Source: Nitrososphaerales archaeon TH5888
GTDB taxonomy: Archaea > Thermoproteota > Nitrososphaeria > Nitrososphaerales > Nitrososphaeraceae
Length of the DNA stretch: 8,883 nucleotides
Assembly: GCA_014523595.1 (NCBI GenBank)
Contig: JAATVN010000057.1
Coordinates: forward strand, 1-8,883
Direction: 5' to 3'
The notes under the pieces were generated by a model. That model worked only from the letters and a program-made list of their open reading frames with translations. It was not told the origin of the DNA and did not search any database. The position numbers and the translations under genes were made by a program. This document shows positions 1 through 6,635 of the stretch, in pieces. Position 1 is the stretch's first letter. The number at the start of each line of letters is the position of its first letter.

Positions 1-1
1 A

Positions 2-445
2 ATTTACTATAGTAAAACTCGCAAACGTAGAATAGAATCAGAGCTGGATATAACTTATGTCCCACTAGAGGAATTGCTACAACGTAGTGATTTTGTTTCT
101 ATTCATGTATCGCTAAACAAGGATAGTTTTCATATGATAGATGAATCCAAATTTAGATTAATGAAAAAAACTGCTTTTATAATAAATACTTCGAGAGGTA
201 AAGTCATAAACGAACACCATTTGATTAGCGCCCTAAGAAATAAAGTTATAGCAGGTGCTGCTTTAGATGTCTATGAAATTGAACCTATTTTCAGATCCAA
301 TCCATTAACTCAATTGTCACAAACTATATTGTTACCACATATTGGAAGTGCTACGTTTATAACACGATCTAAGATGTCAGAAATTGCAGTGAACAATATT
401 GTAAACTTTTTTAATAGCAAAGGAATTGTACATAAAGTAAATTAA
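2..445 (+). CDS. D-2-hydroxyacid dehydrogenase (glyoxylate reductase-like), C-terminal part; 5' end outside window
   Basis: The frame is open from the left edge to TAA at 443-445 and gives 147 residues, about half of a usual 310-330-residue D-isomer-specific 2-hydroxyacid dehydrogenase. Family landmarks are clear. The fragment starts just after where the Rossmann GxGxxG would be, with YYSKTRK. Then come LMKKTAFIINTSRG (catalytic Arg at bases 194-196), AGAALDVYEIEP (catalytic Glu) and LLPHIGSATFITRSKM (catalytic His). These form the Arg-Glu-His set used for NAD(P)H-dependent reduction of 2-keto acids. The NTSRG, LDVYEIEP and PHIGSAT wording and the short VN ending resemble archaeal glyoxylate/hydroxypyruvate reductases more than phosphoglycerate dehydrogenase, since no ACT domain follows. 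The exact substrate cannot be read from the sequence. The TTG at 74 is internal and not a start. Confidence 0.9.
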   Translation: MYYSKTRKRRIESELDITYVPLEELLQRSDFVSIHVSLNKDSFHMIDESKFRLMKKTAFIINTSRGKVINEHHLISALRNKVIAGAALDVYEIEPIFRSNPLTQLSQTILLPHIGSATFITRSKMSEIAVNNIVNFFNSKGIVHKVN

Positions 446-648
446 ATTTAATACATGGATAATGAAACATATTACAATATTTACAATATTGAAAATTGTT
501 TTGTAGATATAAATCAAGTCGTATGTAAATTAATTTGATTGAACTAAATTCAACTTTACATTGATAGGAACATAAATAATAATTTTGTTACCATATTGTT
601 ACACAATGAATATTAAAAGTATTTCTTAATACATTGAAGAGGATGTCT

Positions 649-1032
649 TTATCTGTTAGAATCCTTGTGTTTTCTATAATCTATTTTCTTTTCATGATCT
701 TCTCTAACGTGATGAAGTCTGTCTTTTTCATGAATAAATTCCTTGCCACATTCACGACATTTTAAAATTTGATGATGGTGAATTTGTCTCATATGAAGAA
801 TCAATTCCTCATATGTCTTGAATTTCAATTGATCGATTTCGCAAATAAATTTTGTATGATGAATAAATTGCAGATTATTAGTAAAATTTTGGAATAATGT
901 ATCACCTTTTACATTGTGTGCATTTTTTATATGTCTCTTTAATTTTTCCTTGTCCTCGAATTTAGTGTTACAATATTTACAGGTCGAAAGTTTAGGCTTA
1001 TTATCAGTTTCATGGCGTCCGAACCATTTCAT
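649..1032 (-). CDS. Three-finger C2H2 zinc-finger protein, middle finger degenerate
   Basis: This 127-residue basic, His-rich protein has three tandem C2H2-type units. Finger 1 is C18-x2-C21-x12-H34-x4-H39 and finger 3 is C92-x2-C95-x12-H108-x4-H113. The middle unit keeps C64, H80 and H85 at the same spacing, but Asp67 stands where the second Cys should be. Each finger has the usual Phe and Leu core positions, for example KFEDKEKLKRH. Such proteins are a known feature of Nitrososphaeria; nucleic-acid or protein binding is likely by family, but no target can be read. The ATG at 1032 is preceded by a TTTAATGA box at 1057-1064, centred about 28 bases upstream, consistent with leaderless transcription. 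The gene stands alone, pointing away from the SIMPL gene across a 295-base AT-rich gap in which no other gene was found. Confidence 0.85.
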   Translation of the reverse strand: MKWFGRHETDNKPKLSTCKYCNTKFEDKEKLKRHIKNAHNVKGDTLFQNFTNNLQFIHHTKFICEIDQLKFKTYEELILHMRQIHHHQILKCRECGKEFIHEKDRLHHVREDHEKKIDYRKHKDSNR

Positions 1033-1295
1033 AAATAATTTACAAGGTAATCCCTCATTAAAGTTACGCTGACTTTCTTACAAGGACACAGCAGTTTTAA
1101 ATTATAAATTATAAAAATAATGTGGATTCCTTAATTATAATAATAAGTATACATGAACCACAATAAAACTATTTCATATCTTTTATCCTTTCAAGTTTGA
1201 AAAATATTTATGTTTAATTGTACCGCCAGTAATTCGAATATTTAATACAATATTGGAATCTTTTAGGCTCCAAAACTCCATACAATACTTGTAAT

Positions 1296-1303
1296 TTTTT
1301 ATA
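1296..1303 (+). promoter_or_regulatory. TATA box of the SIMPL-domain gene
   Basis: TTTTTATA is centred about 28 bases before the ATG at 1328. With archaeal TATA-to-start spacing near 25-27 bases, transcription would begin at or next to the ATG, so the mRNA would be leaderless. No Shine-Dalgarno motif precedes the ATG. Confidence 0.5.
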
Positions 1304-1327
1304 GCAGTTCAGCCTTATTTTTCAATT

Positions 1328-2098
1328 ATGACAAAACAAAATTCTATAAAGATGTCAATAATAGCAATTAGTACCACATTCACATTATATTTGTTGATTC
1401 ACTCATACAATGTCAATGAGCACAATTTGTATGCTCAATCATCTACACCTGATAACATAACATTGTTTGTTACAGGTTCTGCCACAACTGAGACAAAACC
1501 TGATAAAGTTACAGTATCACTAGGTGTGGAAACAACCAATAATAAGGCAAAAACAGCATTAGCCGCAAATTCTGAATTGATGAATAAAATCATCAATGCT
1601 CTAAAAACAGCAGGTGTTAAAGAGAATGAAACCAGTACATCATCATTCACTATCACTCCAAATCGTAATTATTCTATAGATAAAAACCAAGGCAAATTGA
1701 TTGGATTTACCGTTAGCAATTCTATACAGATAGACAGCAGCAACGTAAATGACACATCAGAATGGATTGATATTGCAGTTTCATCTGGTGCCAATAATGT
1801 AAATAGCATCTATTTTAGTCTGTCAGATAAGAAACTTGATGAAATTAAGAAGGAATTGTTGATAGATGCTATCGAAAATGCAAAAGAAAAGGCAGATATT
1901 GCTGCTTCAGCACTGGGACACAAAATAGTAGGAATAAGGACAGCAAGTATTGATCAAGTAACACCATTCTTTCCCGGACCAGTACCATATGCCACCGAAT
2001 CACTCAAAAATGAAGCGTTTGCACCATCAACTCCAATACTGACGGGAGAGCAACAAATATCTTTGAACGTTAATATTGTTTTTCTCATGGAAAAATGA
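1328..2098 (+). CDS. SIMPL-domain (DUF541) exported or membrane-anchored protein
   Basis: 256 residues. A hydrophobic stretch near residues 9-24 acts as a signal peptide or anchor. The body then follows the SIMPL/DUF541 (COG2968, YggE-like) pattern: LFVTGSATTETKPDKVTVSLGVE, a helix with many Ala/Asn residues, ALKTAGVKENETSTSSFTI, GKLIGFTVSNSIQI, SSGANNVNSIYFSLSD, and a helix AIENAKEKADIAASALGHKIVGI. The length is normal for the family. SIMPL proteins sit outside the membrane; a bacterial relative has been linked to oxidative-stress protection, but the biochemical role is unsettled. The domain should lie on the outer face of the archaeal membrane. The SPFH gene follows 106 bases later on the same strand with its own TATA-like box, so co-transcription is possible but not required. 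Confidence 0.88.
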   Translation: MTKQNSIKMSIIAISTTFTLYLLIHSYNVNEHNLYAQSSTPDNITLFVTGSATTETKPDKVTVSLGVETTNNKAKTALAANSELMNKIINALKTAGVKENETSTSSFTITPNRNYSIDKNQGKLIGFTVSNSIQIDSSNVNDTSEWIDIAVSSGANNVNSIYFSLSDKKLDEIKKELLIDAIENAKEKADIAASALGHKIVGIRTASIDQVTPFFPGPVPYATESLKNEAFAPSTPILTGEQQISLNVNIVFLMEK

Positions 2099-2164
2099 AT
2101 TTATCATATTTGCTGGGAGTTAAGTTTGATAAAAACAAGAAAGGAAGATCGGAATTAAGCCTAA

Positions 2165-2174
2165 ACATATATAC
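2165..2174 (+). promoter_or_regulatory. TATA-like box of the SPFH gene
   Basis: ACATATATAC lies about 35 bases before the ATG at 2205, which predicts a leader of only a few bases. AAGG touches the ATG directly, too close to be a normal ribosome-binding site. The box suggests that the SPFH gene can be transcribed separately from the SIMPL gene. Confidence 0.4.
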
Positions 2175-2204
2175 AATACTTTACAACTTTTAACTTAATC
2201 AAGG

Positions 2205-3092
2205 ATGTCATACTATAAAGCACCGCGTTTTCCCTCACGTTTTCCCAGTGGTAATAAAATTAAAATCGCTGCGGCAGTTATTACAGTAATCATAATTATA
2301 ATAGTACTGGCTGAATCAATAGTGATTGTTGAAGCAGGTCACCGTGGAGTTGTCCTTTATCTTGGAGCGGTTCAAAATAAGGTATTAGGAGAAGGTGTAC
2401 ATTTCATTATTCCTTTTGTAGAACAGGTCGTTCAAATGGAGGTAAGAACTCAAAAATTCCAGGCAGAGGCATCTGCGGCTTCAAACGATTTGCAAGAAGT
2501 ACAGACTGTTATTGCATTAAACTACAGAATTGATCCACAGGAGGCAAACAAGATCTACCAAGTATTAGGAGTTAACTATGCAGACCGTGTAATATCCCCC
2601 ACTATACAAGAATCGGTAAAAGCTAGCGTAGCCAAATTTAATGCTGAAGAGTTAATCACAAAGAGAGAAACGGCAAAAAGTGTTATTGCTGATGCCATTA
2701 GAAGTACACTTTCTTCAAATGGTATTCAAACACAAAATGTTTTCATCACTGACTTTAAATTTTCAGATGCTTTTGCTACGCAGATAGAACAAAAAGTAGT
2801 AGCATTTCAAAAATTCCTTACTGAACAAAATAATCTAAGGGCTATTGAAGTAGTTGCAAACCAAAGCGTCGCTCAGGCTGAGGGACAATCAAGAGCAACT
2901 GCTGCCAGGGCAAGTGGTGAATCTGAGGCAATAAAGATTATCACTACACAATTAAGAGAAAGTCCAGAATATCTTCAGTGGCAGGCCATTACAAAATGGA
3001 ATGGGCAAATGCCATATGCGCTTGGATCCAGTGGTGTTCCCTTCTTTGAACTGCCTTTCCCCGACGCACAAAATCAAACACAAACACAATAA
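2205..3092 (+). CDS. SPFH/prohibitin-family membrane protein
   Basis: 295 residues. A short basic, Pro/Arg-rich N-terminus is followed by one membrane span (about 19-36, with a run of seven Ile/Val residues). The SPFH domain begins at VEAGHRGVVLYLGAV (about 42-56) and continues with GEGVHFIIPFVEQVVQMEVR, NYRIDPQEANKIYQ, and ADRVISPTIQESVKA followed by AKFNAEELITKR, all classic prohibitin-like wording. An Ala/Glu-rich helical region (about 205-250), with AQAEGQSRATAARASGESEA, should form the coiled coil used for ring or cage assembly. The C-terminus is Gln/Thr-rich and polar. SPFH proteins build large membrane-bound oligomers that scaffold or guard proteases and other membrane proteins. No FtsH or NfeD partner gene is present in the window; the neighbour is the SIMPL gene. 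Confidence 0.92.
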   Translation: MSYYKAPRFPSRFPSGNKIKIAAAVITVIIIIIVLAESIVIVEAGHRGVVLYLGAVQNKVLGEGVHFIIPFVEQVVQMEVRTQKFQAEASAASNDLQEVQTVIALNYRIDPQEANKIYQVLGVNYADRVISPTIQESVKASVAKFNAEELITKRETAKSVIADAIRSTLSSNGIQTQNVFITDFKFSDAFATQIEQKVVAFQKFLTEQNNLRAIEVVANQSVAQAEGQSRATAARASGESEAIKIITTQLRESPEYLQWQAITKWNGQMPYALGSSGVPFFELPFPDAQNQTQTQ

Positions 3093-3098
3093 TTCAAA

Positions 3099-3106
3099 TT
3101 TTTTTT
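3099..3106 (+). terminator. T8 tract after the SPFH gene
   Basis: Eight consecutive T residues begin 7 bases after the SPFH stop codon. T-rich tracts without hairpins are the usual archaeal termination signal. A second T6 tract occurs at 3263-3268. Confidence 0.5.
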
Positions 3107-3171
3107 GCAATAATCATATTTTTGAAAGGACTGCTCTAACACAACTTAGGTCAAATTTCTAATATTTTCAT

Positions 3172-3193
3172 GAAAACAAACAAAAAATCAAAA
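3172..3193 (-). terminator. T-rich tract downstream of the HD hydrolase gene
   Basis: Read on the minus strand this A-rich stretch becomes a T-rich run containing T6, about 130 bases past the HD hydrolase stop. It would end minus-strand transcripts inside the 228-base convergent gap (3093-3320). That gap also has an 18-base inverted repeat at 3212-3229 (TTCCAA, six-base loop, TTGGAA). No gene was found in the gap. Confidence 0.35.
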
Positions 3194-3320
3194 TTTATTA
3201 CAGTTCATTAGTTCCAATCGATTTTGGAATCTGCCGAAAATGACAACTGACCGTACGTTTCGTTTTTTGTTTTGATCTTTTGAGTTTACTTTAATCCTTA
3301 TGATGAGAACATTTAGCCAA

Positions 3321-4010
3321 CTAAGTCATATTTAATGACTTTAAATTTTCGTATGATTCCCTAAGTTTTAGATATATATCCTTCATTGCTGGTTCCAACA
3401 ATGCAAAAGAGAGGTAGAAATCTTCAGCCTCACGCAAATATCTTTTAATTTTGTTATTCACTAGATTTCCATCTAACTTTGATATATTACTGATGAATTT
3501 CATATTATTTTGCCTATCTACCAATTTTATGATCTTCATATCATAGTCCGCAGAGCTTAATCCTTTGCAGTAATCATGAAATCTTGCCAATTGCTTTTGC
3601 TGATCATTGTCTCCAGGGTAGTTTTCAAGAGGTTTTATCTTTAAATCCATACAAATCTCGTAGACTCTAATACCAAATCTATACTTGAGATATGCATCAA
3701 AACCATATTCTTTTGTTTTATACAAATCAAGTATCCTGTCATTGTCCTCCATTACATCGTGTAATATCGACGAAACTATTTCTACACCAGTTATATTACG
3801 ATTAACAGTGAGATAGTGTTGAACTACATCCCTTGTAACAGGCCAGATATGTGTTTCAAGAAATGGTGATTGATTATCCTCCCGTTTTATGCCGTCATGA
3901 ACCTCGGTCGATACATCCATTGCTGTAATAACATAATCATCAATCCTTATTCCACTTTGAATAAGGAAATTTTCTAGCTCTTCCCTCTTGAGAAAGTCCT
4001 GATTCTCCAT
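3321..4010 (-). CDS. Stand-alone HD-domain hydrolase of the RelA/SpoT type (putative small alarmone hydrolase, Mesh1/SAH-like)
   Basis: 229 residues, all within one HD hydrolase domain and with no synthetase, TGS or ACT part. The metal- and substrate-binding set of the RelA/SpoT hydrolase fold is present in order: H54 (in THIWPV), H84-D85 and E88-D89 (ILHDVMED), and the KLVDRQNNM motif with D165 and N169. The D to N spacing of four residues matches the DRxxN motif of Rel hydrolases. RFGIRVYEIC at 111-120 matches the FG-x-V segment found after the active site in Rel proteins. Stand-alone members remove the 3'-pyrophosphate of (p)ppGpp; the animal homologue Mesh1 also dephosphorylates NADPH. 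The substrate here is unproven and could be another nucleotide. The ATG at 4010 is the only good start, since the next in-frame Met is residue 31. Confidence 0.78.
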   Translation of the reverse strand: MENQDFLKREELENFLIQSGIRIDDYVITAMDVSTEVHDGIKREDNQSPFLETHIWPVTRDVVQHYLTVNRNITGVEIVSSILHDVMEDNDRILDLYKTKEYGFDAYLKYRFGIRVYEICMDLKIKPLENYPGDNDQQKQLARFHDYCKGLSSADYDMKIIKLVDRQNNMKFISNISKLDGNLVNNKIKRYLREAEDFYLSFALLEPAMKDIYLKLRESYENLKSLNMT

Positions 4011-4132
4011 GTACCTTTATTTAACACCTGCACAACAAAAGGATTTCTTATTCCAGGAAATTATTGATGAGATCCAATCTATATCAATTTATCATACTAA
4101 ATATCATAATCGTATTTTGTAGCTGATGCATC

Positions 4133-4432
4133 TTATTTCTTGTTCATAGTATCTATTGCCCTCTTTTTTTCCTCATTCAATTCATCAAGTGAAACACTAT
4201 TGGCCAAAATAATAGTATCACCACCTTCGTCATTATCGCCTTCAATAAATATCGCTGCATATTCAGTTGATGATAGAACTTTGATGACAGAATCGTCTTC
4301 GGGTAGCTTTAATTCTAATTCTCTAAGGGGTATGACAGAACCGTAATTATCAATATCAAGTTCAACAACTTTGATTTTATTTCCTTCTATTATCTTGTCC
4401 ACCTTTACTAACAAGATGTACCGATATAACAT
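4133..4432 (-). CDS. Hypothetical small acidic protein
   Basis: 99 residues, not recognised. The first half is beta-rich with alternating hydrophobic and charged residues (ILLVKVDKIIEGNKIKVVELDI). An acidic middle follows (LPEDDSVIKVL and IEGDNDEGGDTIIL), then a charged C-terminal helix (LDELNEEKKRAIDTMNKK). There is no membrane span, Cys pair or known catalytic motif. A TATAATTAG-type box read on the minus strand at 4461-4470 is about 33 bases upstream of the ATG, and an in-frame stop lies just before it, so this start is well supported. The gene is on the same strand as the HD hydrolase, 122 bases ahead of it, and could share a transcript with it. No function is proposed. Confidence 0.62.
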   Translation of the reverse strand: MLYRYILLVKVDKIIEGNKIKVVELDIDNYGSVIPLRELELKLPEDDSVIKVLSSTEYAAIFIEGDNDEGGDTIILANSVSLDELNEEKKRAIDTMNKK

Positions 4433-4650
4433 ACATCATCCAACTACTTAGGTATTTTCACTAATTATAGTCAAAAATTGAACAAAAGTGTTCACCGGAT
4501 ATCTTTCAGAATACGTTCCAACTACCTTAAAATGGTATTTTGAAATATTTCTAATATTGCAATTTGGTAACTAATATGATGCAGGATTGAAATCAATGTT
4601 CCAATTTGATACAAATTTTCTGTTTTTAAGCACATATCAGATAATTTCCC

Positions 4651-5025
4651 ATGGATATTCTTATTAATGATATTTGTTCTATATCTCTAATGATAATTAA
4701 GACTCATGAGCAAAATATTGTGCTCCTACTTCCCATAATAGTAACTTTAAATAGTGTATTTGTTTCTGGCCTCATCGATCTTGACTCTAGTGCGATGATT
4801 CTGTCAAATTCTATTAATCTGCGCGAAGAAAGGAGGACAAAATCATCAGGATTACCCTCTAGTCACTGGTGTAGAAAATGTTCCTCAGACTCATTTTCTC
4901 TGGAAGATACAGTTCAAGTTACACCTAACTCTACTAAACCAACATTATGTGAAATATATGTATGCGATAGCTGTGGCCAGAAAATTGAGTATTGGAAATA
5001 TTTTGAAGGATCTCAGTCAGTCTGA
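4651..5025 (+). CDS. Hypothetical protein with C-terminal zinc-ribbon-like CxxC pairs
   Basis: 124 residues. The C-terminal third has C74-x2-C77 and C105-x2-C108 (WCRKC and VCDSCGQ) separated by 27 residues with beta character, the layout of a zinc ribbon. Cys100 lies between them. The N-terminal part (about 1-57) has a hydrophobic stretch near 23-41 and then a polar, basic linker (NLREERRTKSSGLPSSH). This could be a helix-rich domain or a membrane segment. A TTTTTAAG box at about 4622-4629 lies some 25 bases before the ATG, which fits a leaderless start. Met14 is an alternative start. The gene is divergent from the 4133-4432 gene across a 218-base gap in which I see nothing else. The family is not recognised; a nucleic-acid or protein-binding role is only a guess from the ribbon. 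Confidence 0.55.
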   Translation: MDILINDICSISLMIIKTHEQNIVLLLPIIVTLNSVFVSGLIDLDSSAMILSNSINLREERRTKSSGLPSSHWCRKCSSDSFSLEDTVQVTPNSTKPTLCEIYVCDSCGQKIEYWKYFEGSQSV

Positions 5026-5041
5026 ACTTTTTTCCCTGGTT

Positions 5042-5344
5042 TCATGACGATAGTACGCGGAATCGATATTTAATTTGAAAAGTTTGATTTTCGATCGTTC
5101 CTATCTCTTTTTTAATCGTACCCAATTCTTGTTCCTTTAGAACAGAGCTCGTCAAATGAGAATCGTAAACATATTGTTCACCGGCTCTAATGGACCTAAA
5201 ATCATCACCATATAGATTTGTCAGTTTCTTGAAAATTGTGATGCAGTTCTAGGAACCAAAAAGGAATCGATCCCCATCTATGATTTCTTGTATTGACTTG
5301 TTATTCTCAAATACTCTACCACATAACGCACTAGTAAAGTTGTC
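5042..5344 (-). pseudogene. Gene remnant: coding-like frame with in-frame TAG and no start codon
   Basis: On the minus strand a single frame reads 31 codons (ending DGDRFLFGS), a TAG at 5249-5251, and then 68 more codons to TGA at 5042-5044. The second part includes NLYGDDFRSIRAGEQYVYDS, KEQELGTIKKEIGTIENQ and IKYRFRVLSS. Both parts have a protein-like mix of charged, Gly and hydrophobic residues. Upstream, four more codons precede a stop at 5357-5359 next to a T/A homopolymer run, and no start codon exists in frame. The second part has no good start of its own. The simplest reading is a gene that lost its 5' end and gained a nonsense change, possibly from CAG (Gln). The family is not recognised. 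A chance open frame is still possible. Confidence 0.4.
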
Positions 5345-5356
5345 ATGAAAATTTTT

Positions 5357-5658
5357 TTATTTTAGGATTTTATTATTATTACTGGCCAACTAGCCAATAA
5401 TTCTACGAGGTTATTTAAAGATTTAATGAAATATTGATGAAATACTAATATAATTCAATGACTTTCTATAATTTATACAAAAAACATGAGTAATAGTTTC
5501 AATAATTATGAAATATTCAACTCTTTCGTGGCGGGCACTTCAATATTTCTTAAGCTTTATCGATAAACTTGAGGTCAACTAATGTTCTAATTTTTTTTAC
5601 TAGATGATTTCAAAAAACTGACTATTCGTTGTAAGTATATTTCTGTTCTCATAGATGC
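5357..5658. other. AT-rich intergenic stretch without a clear gene
   Basis: Apart from the possible short transcript described separately, this 302-base stretch has stops in all frames and only very short open frames. It contains a small inverted repeat (TGGC, six-base loop, GCCA at about 5382-5395). Upstream of the 5659 gene a TATA-like AAGTATATTTC at 5633-5643 lies about 21 bases before the ATG, slightly closer than for other genes here. Confidence 0.5.
5498..5598 (+). ncRNA. Possible short transcript (small RNA or 24-residue peptide)
   Basis: A TATA-like CTATAATTTATAC at 5466-5478 predicts a start near 5498-5503. A 12-pair imperfect inverted repeat at 5549-5573, centred on the palindrome TTTATCGATAAA, follows, and a T8 tract at 5591-5598 could end transcription, giving about 95-100 bases. 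Within it an ATG at 5508 opens 24 codons to TAA at 5580-5582 (peptide starting MKYSTLSWRALQYFL). Promoter-like box, hairpin and T tract are in the right order, but each is common by chance in AT-rich DNA. Confidence 0.2.
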
Positions 5659-5913
5659 ATGGCATTAGCCTCAATTCAAGAAAACGAAAAGACAACAAGT
5701 CAACCAGTAAATCAGGTTCAAGCAAGTGTAAGTAACCAGGGTTTTACTGTGGGACAAAGTTGGGGAGCTTTGAGAAAAGCTTGGAAAGGGTATCGAATTG
5801 CAAAGGTACAAAACGACGATACCAAAATGACAGAGTACGCAAATAAGATTAGGAAAATTCAGGGTGAATTAAACATCGCCATATCTTCATTCCCTAATTT
5901 GGGAATCTCCTAA
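5659..5913 (+). CDS. Hypothetical small soluble protein
   Basis: 84 residues, not recognised. The first 30 residues are polar and Gln/Ser/Asn-rich and probably disordered. A compact basic, amphipathic helical part follows, containing GQSWGALRKAWKGYRIAK (about 32-49) and TEYANKIRKIQGELNIAISS (about 58-77). There is no Cys, membrane span or signal peptide. The body looks like a two-helix hairpin that could bind nucleic acid or a partner protein. The ATG at 5659 fits codon use, although an out-of-frame ATG lies 4 bases before it. The gene is followed at once by a terminator-like structure and stands alone, so it is probably monocistronic. Confidence 0.62.
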   Translation: MALASIQENEKTTSQPVNQVQASVSNQGFTVGQSWGALRKAWKGYRIAKVQNDDTKMTEYANKIRKIQGELNIAISSFPNLGIS

Positions 5914-5922
5914 CTTTTTTTT
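5889..5922 (+). terminator. Hairpin plus T8 terminator-like element overlapping the gene end
   Basis: ATTCCC (5889-5894) and GGGAAT (5901-5906) form a perfect 6-base stem with a TAATTT loop inside the last codons of the 84-residue protein. T8 follows at 5915-5922, directly after the stop. The layout resembles a bacterial intrinsic terminator, though archaea normally need only the T tract. Confidence 0.5.
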
Positions 5923-5943
5923 ATTGAATCAAATATTTTTCTA

Positions 5944-6060
5944 TTAATTTTTCTTAACCTTTATATCTAATTCAAAGAAGCGGAAGCCTTTATAGTCCTG
6001 GACAGCGCCTAAGCCGAATGTTATTGATACTATGATTAGTAAATTGATATGGAGTTCCAA
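5944..6060 (-). CDS. Possible 38-residue membrane protein with TTG start
   Basis: On the minus strand a TTG at 6060-6058 opens 38 codons to TAA at 5944-5946. The product has a hydrophobic stretch (INLLIIVSITFGLGAV, about 5-20) and then a charged end (QDYKGFRFFELDIKVKKN), like a small single-pass protein. The local rise in GC at about 5977-6018 lies inside this frame. A TATA-like GTATATTG at 6084-6091 is centred about 27 bases before the TTG, the spacing seen for other genes here, and a neighbouring gene (7728) also uses TTG. It lies 73 bases downstream of mscL on the same strand. Chance explains 38 open codons easily, so this is tentative. Confidence 0.3.
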   Translation of the reverse strand: MELHINLLIIVSITFGLGAVQDYKGFRFFELDIKVKKN

Positions 6061-6133
6061 TTAATAATTGAAATGTTTATTTCAATATACCTATTCTGTG
6101 CTAAAGCAGAGAAGCAACGATCTTCATGGTTGA

Positions 6134-6523
6134 TTACTTCTTCTCTTCTGGTTTCTCTTCTGGTTTAGTCTTGTCCTCAACTAATTTGTATTTTGATAGA
6201 AACTTGTATGCGAGGAATACAAGTAAAACAATAATGGAAAAATCTATAATGTTTGAAATTAGATCACCATACTTGAATTCCGAGGGTGCACCGTGTATAC
6301 CTATGACAGTTGCAGTCATGTTCTCAAGATTTCCAGGTAAGAACAGACCAATTGTGGGATCAACAACATCTTTAACAAATGCGGTGACCAATTTATTTAC
6401 TGCTTGACCTATAACAAAACCAATTGCTATTCCAATTACTCCAAAGGCTATAAGGAATGCAACATACTGTTGTTTTAATGATTTTTTCTTTGGAGGAGGT
6501 TGTTCTGTCAAGGATACAAACAT
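6134..6523 (-). CDS. mscL: Large-conductance mechanosensitive channel MscL
   Basis: 129 residues, near the usual 100-150 for MscL. TM1 covers about 22-50 (VIGIAIGFVIGQAVNKLVTAF followed by VKDVVDPTIGLFLPG). Aligned by eye to the E. coli protein, G35 and G39 take the places of the pore-lining G22 and G26. A periplasm-side loop with N68-M69-T70 leads to FKYGDLISNIIDFSIIVLL (TM2 about 86-107), matching the YG-x(2)-I-x-N-x(2)-DF signature. The C-terminal tail is Lys/Glu-rich (DKTKPEEKPEEKK), without the long coiled bundle of bacterial forms. The N-terminus has PPPKKK before the amphipathic entry helix. The homopentameric channel opens under membrane tension to release solutes during osmotic downshock. 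It is the last recognised gene of a minus-strand run of membrane-protein genes. Confidence 0.9.
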   Translation of the reverse strand: MFVSLTEQPPPKKKSLKQQYVAFLIAFGVIGIAIGFVIGQAVNKLVTAFVKDVVDPTIGLFLPGNLENMTATVIGIHGAPSEFKYGDLISNIIDFSIIVLLVFLAYKFLSKYKLVEDKTKPEEKPEEKK

Positions 6524-6635
6524 GCTGCGTTTAAAGCATATTACCGCTAGTGTTGAATAAAGTTGACATAGAAATAACAGCCAATTTTATGGTCTTGAGA
6601 TAATGAGTAAAGTTTTCACAAATATCAATAAATGA

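Noticed and set aside
466..492. Repeated ACAATATT units and the palindrome CAATATTG
   Set aside because: Only two short copies in AT-rich DNA; not a CRISPR or an organised repeat array.
455..538. 27-codon plus-strand ATG frame after the dehydrogenase
   Set aside because: It is short and AT-rich, with repeated AAT/TAC codons from a local repeat and no promoter-like box at a suitable distance.
1183..1281. 32-codon minus-strand ATG frame (starting MEFWSLKDSN)
   Set aside because: The composition is plausible, but the nearest TATA-like box is centred only about 19 bases upstream and better fits the plus-strand SIMPL gene; the length is common by chance.
1435..1656. 73-codon minus-strand frame
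   Set aside because: It lies wholly within the clear SIMPL-domain gene on the other strand.
4140..4346. 68-codon plus-strand frame
   Set aside because: It is antisense to the 4133-4432 gene, and its Ser-rich translation mirrors the acidic codons of that gene.
6126..6407. 93-codon plus-strand frame
   Set aside because: It is antisense to mscL, which has unmistakable family motifs.
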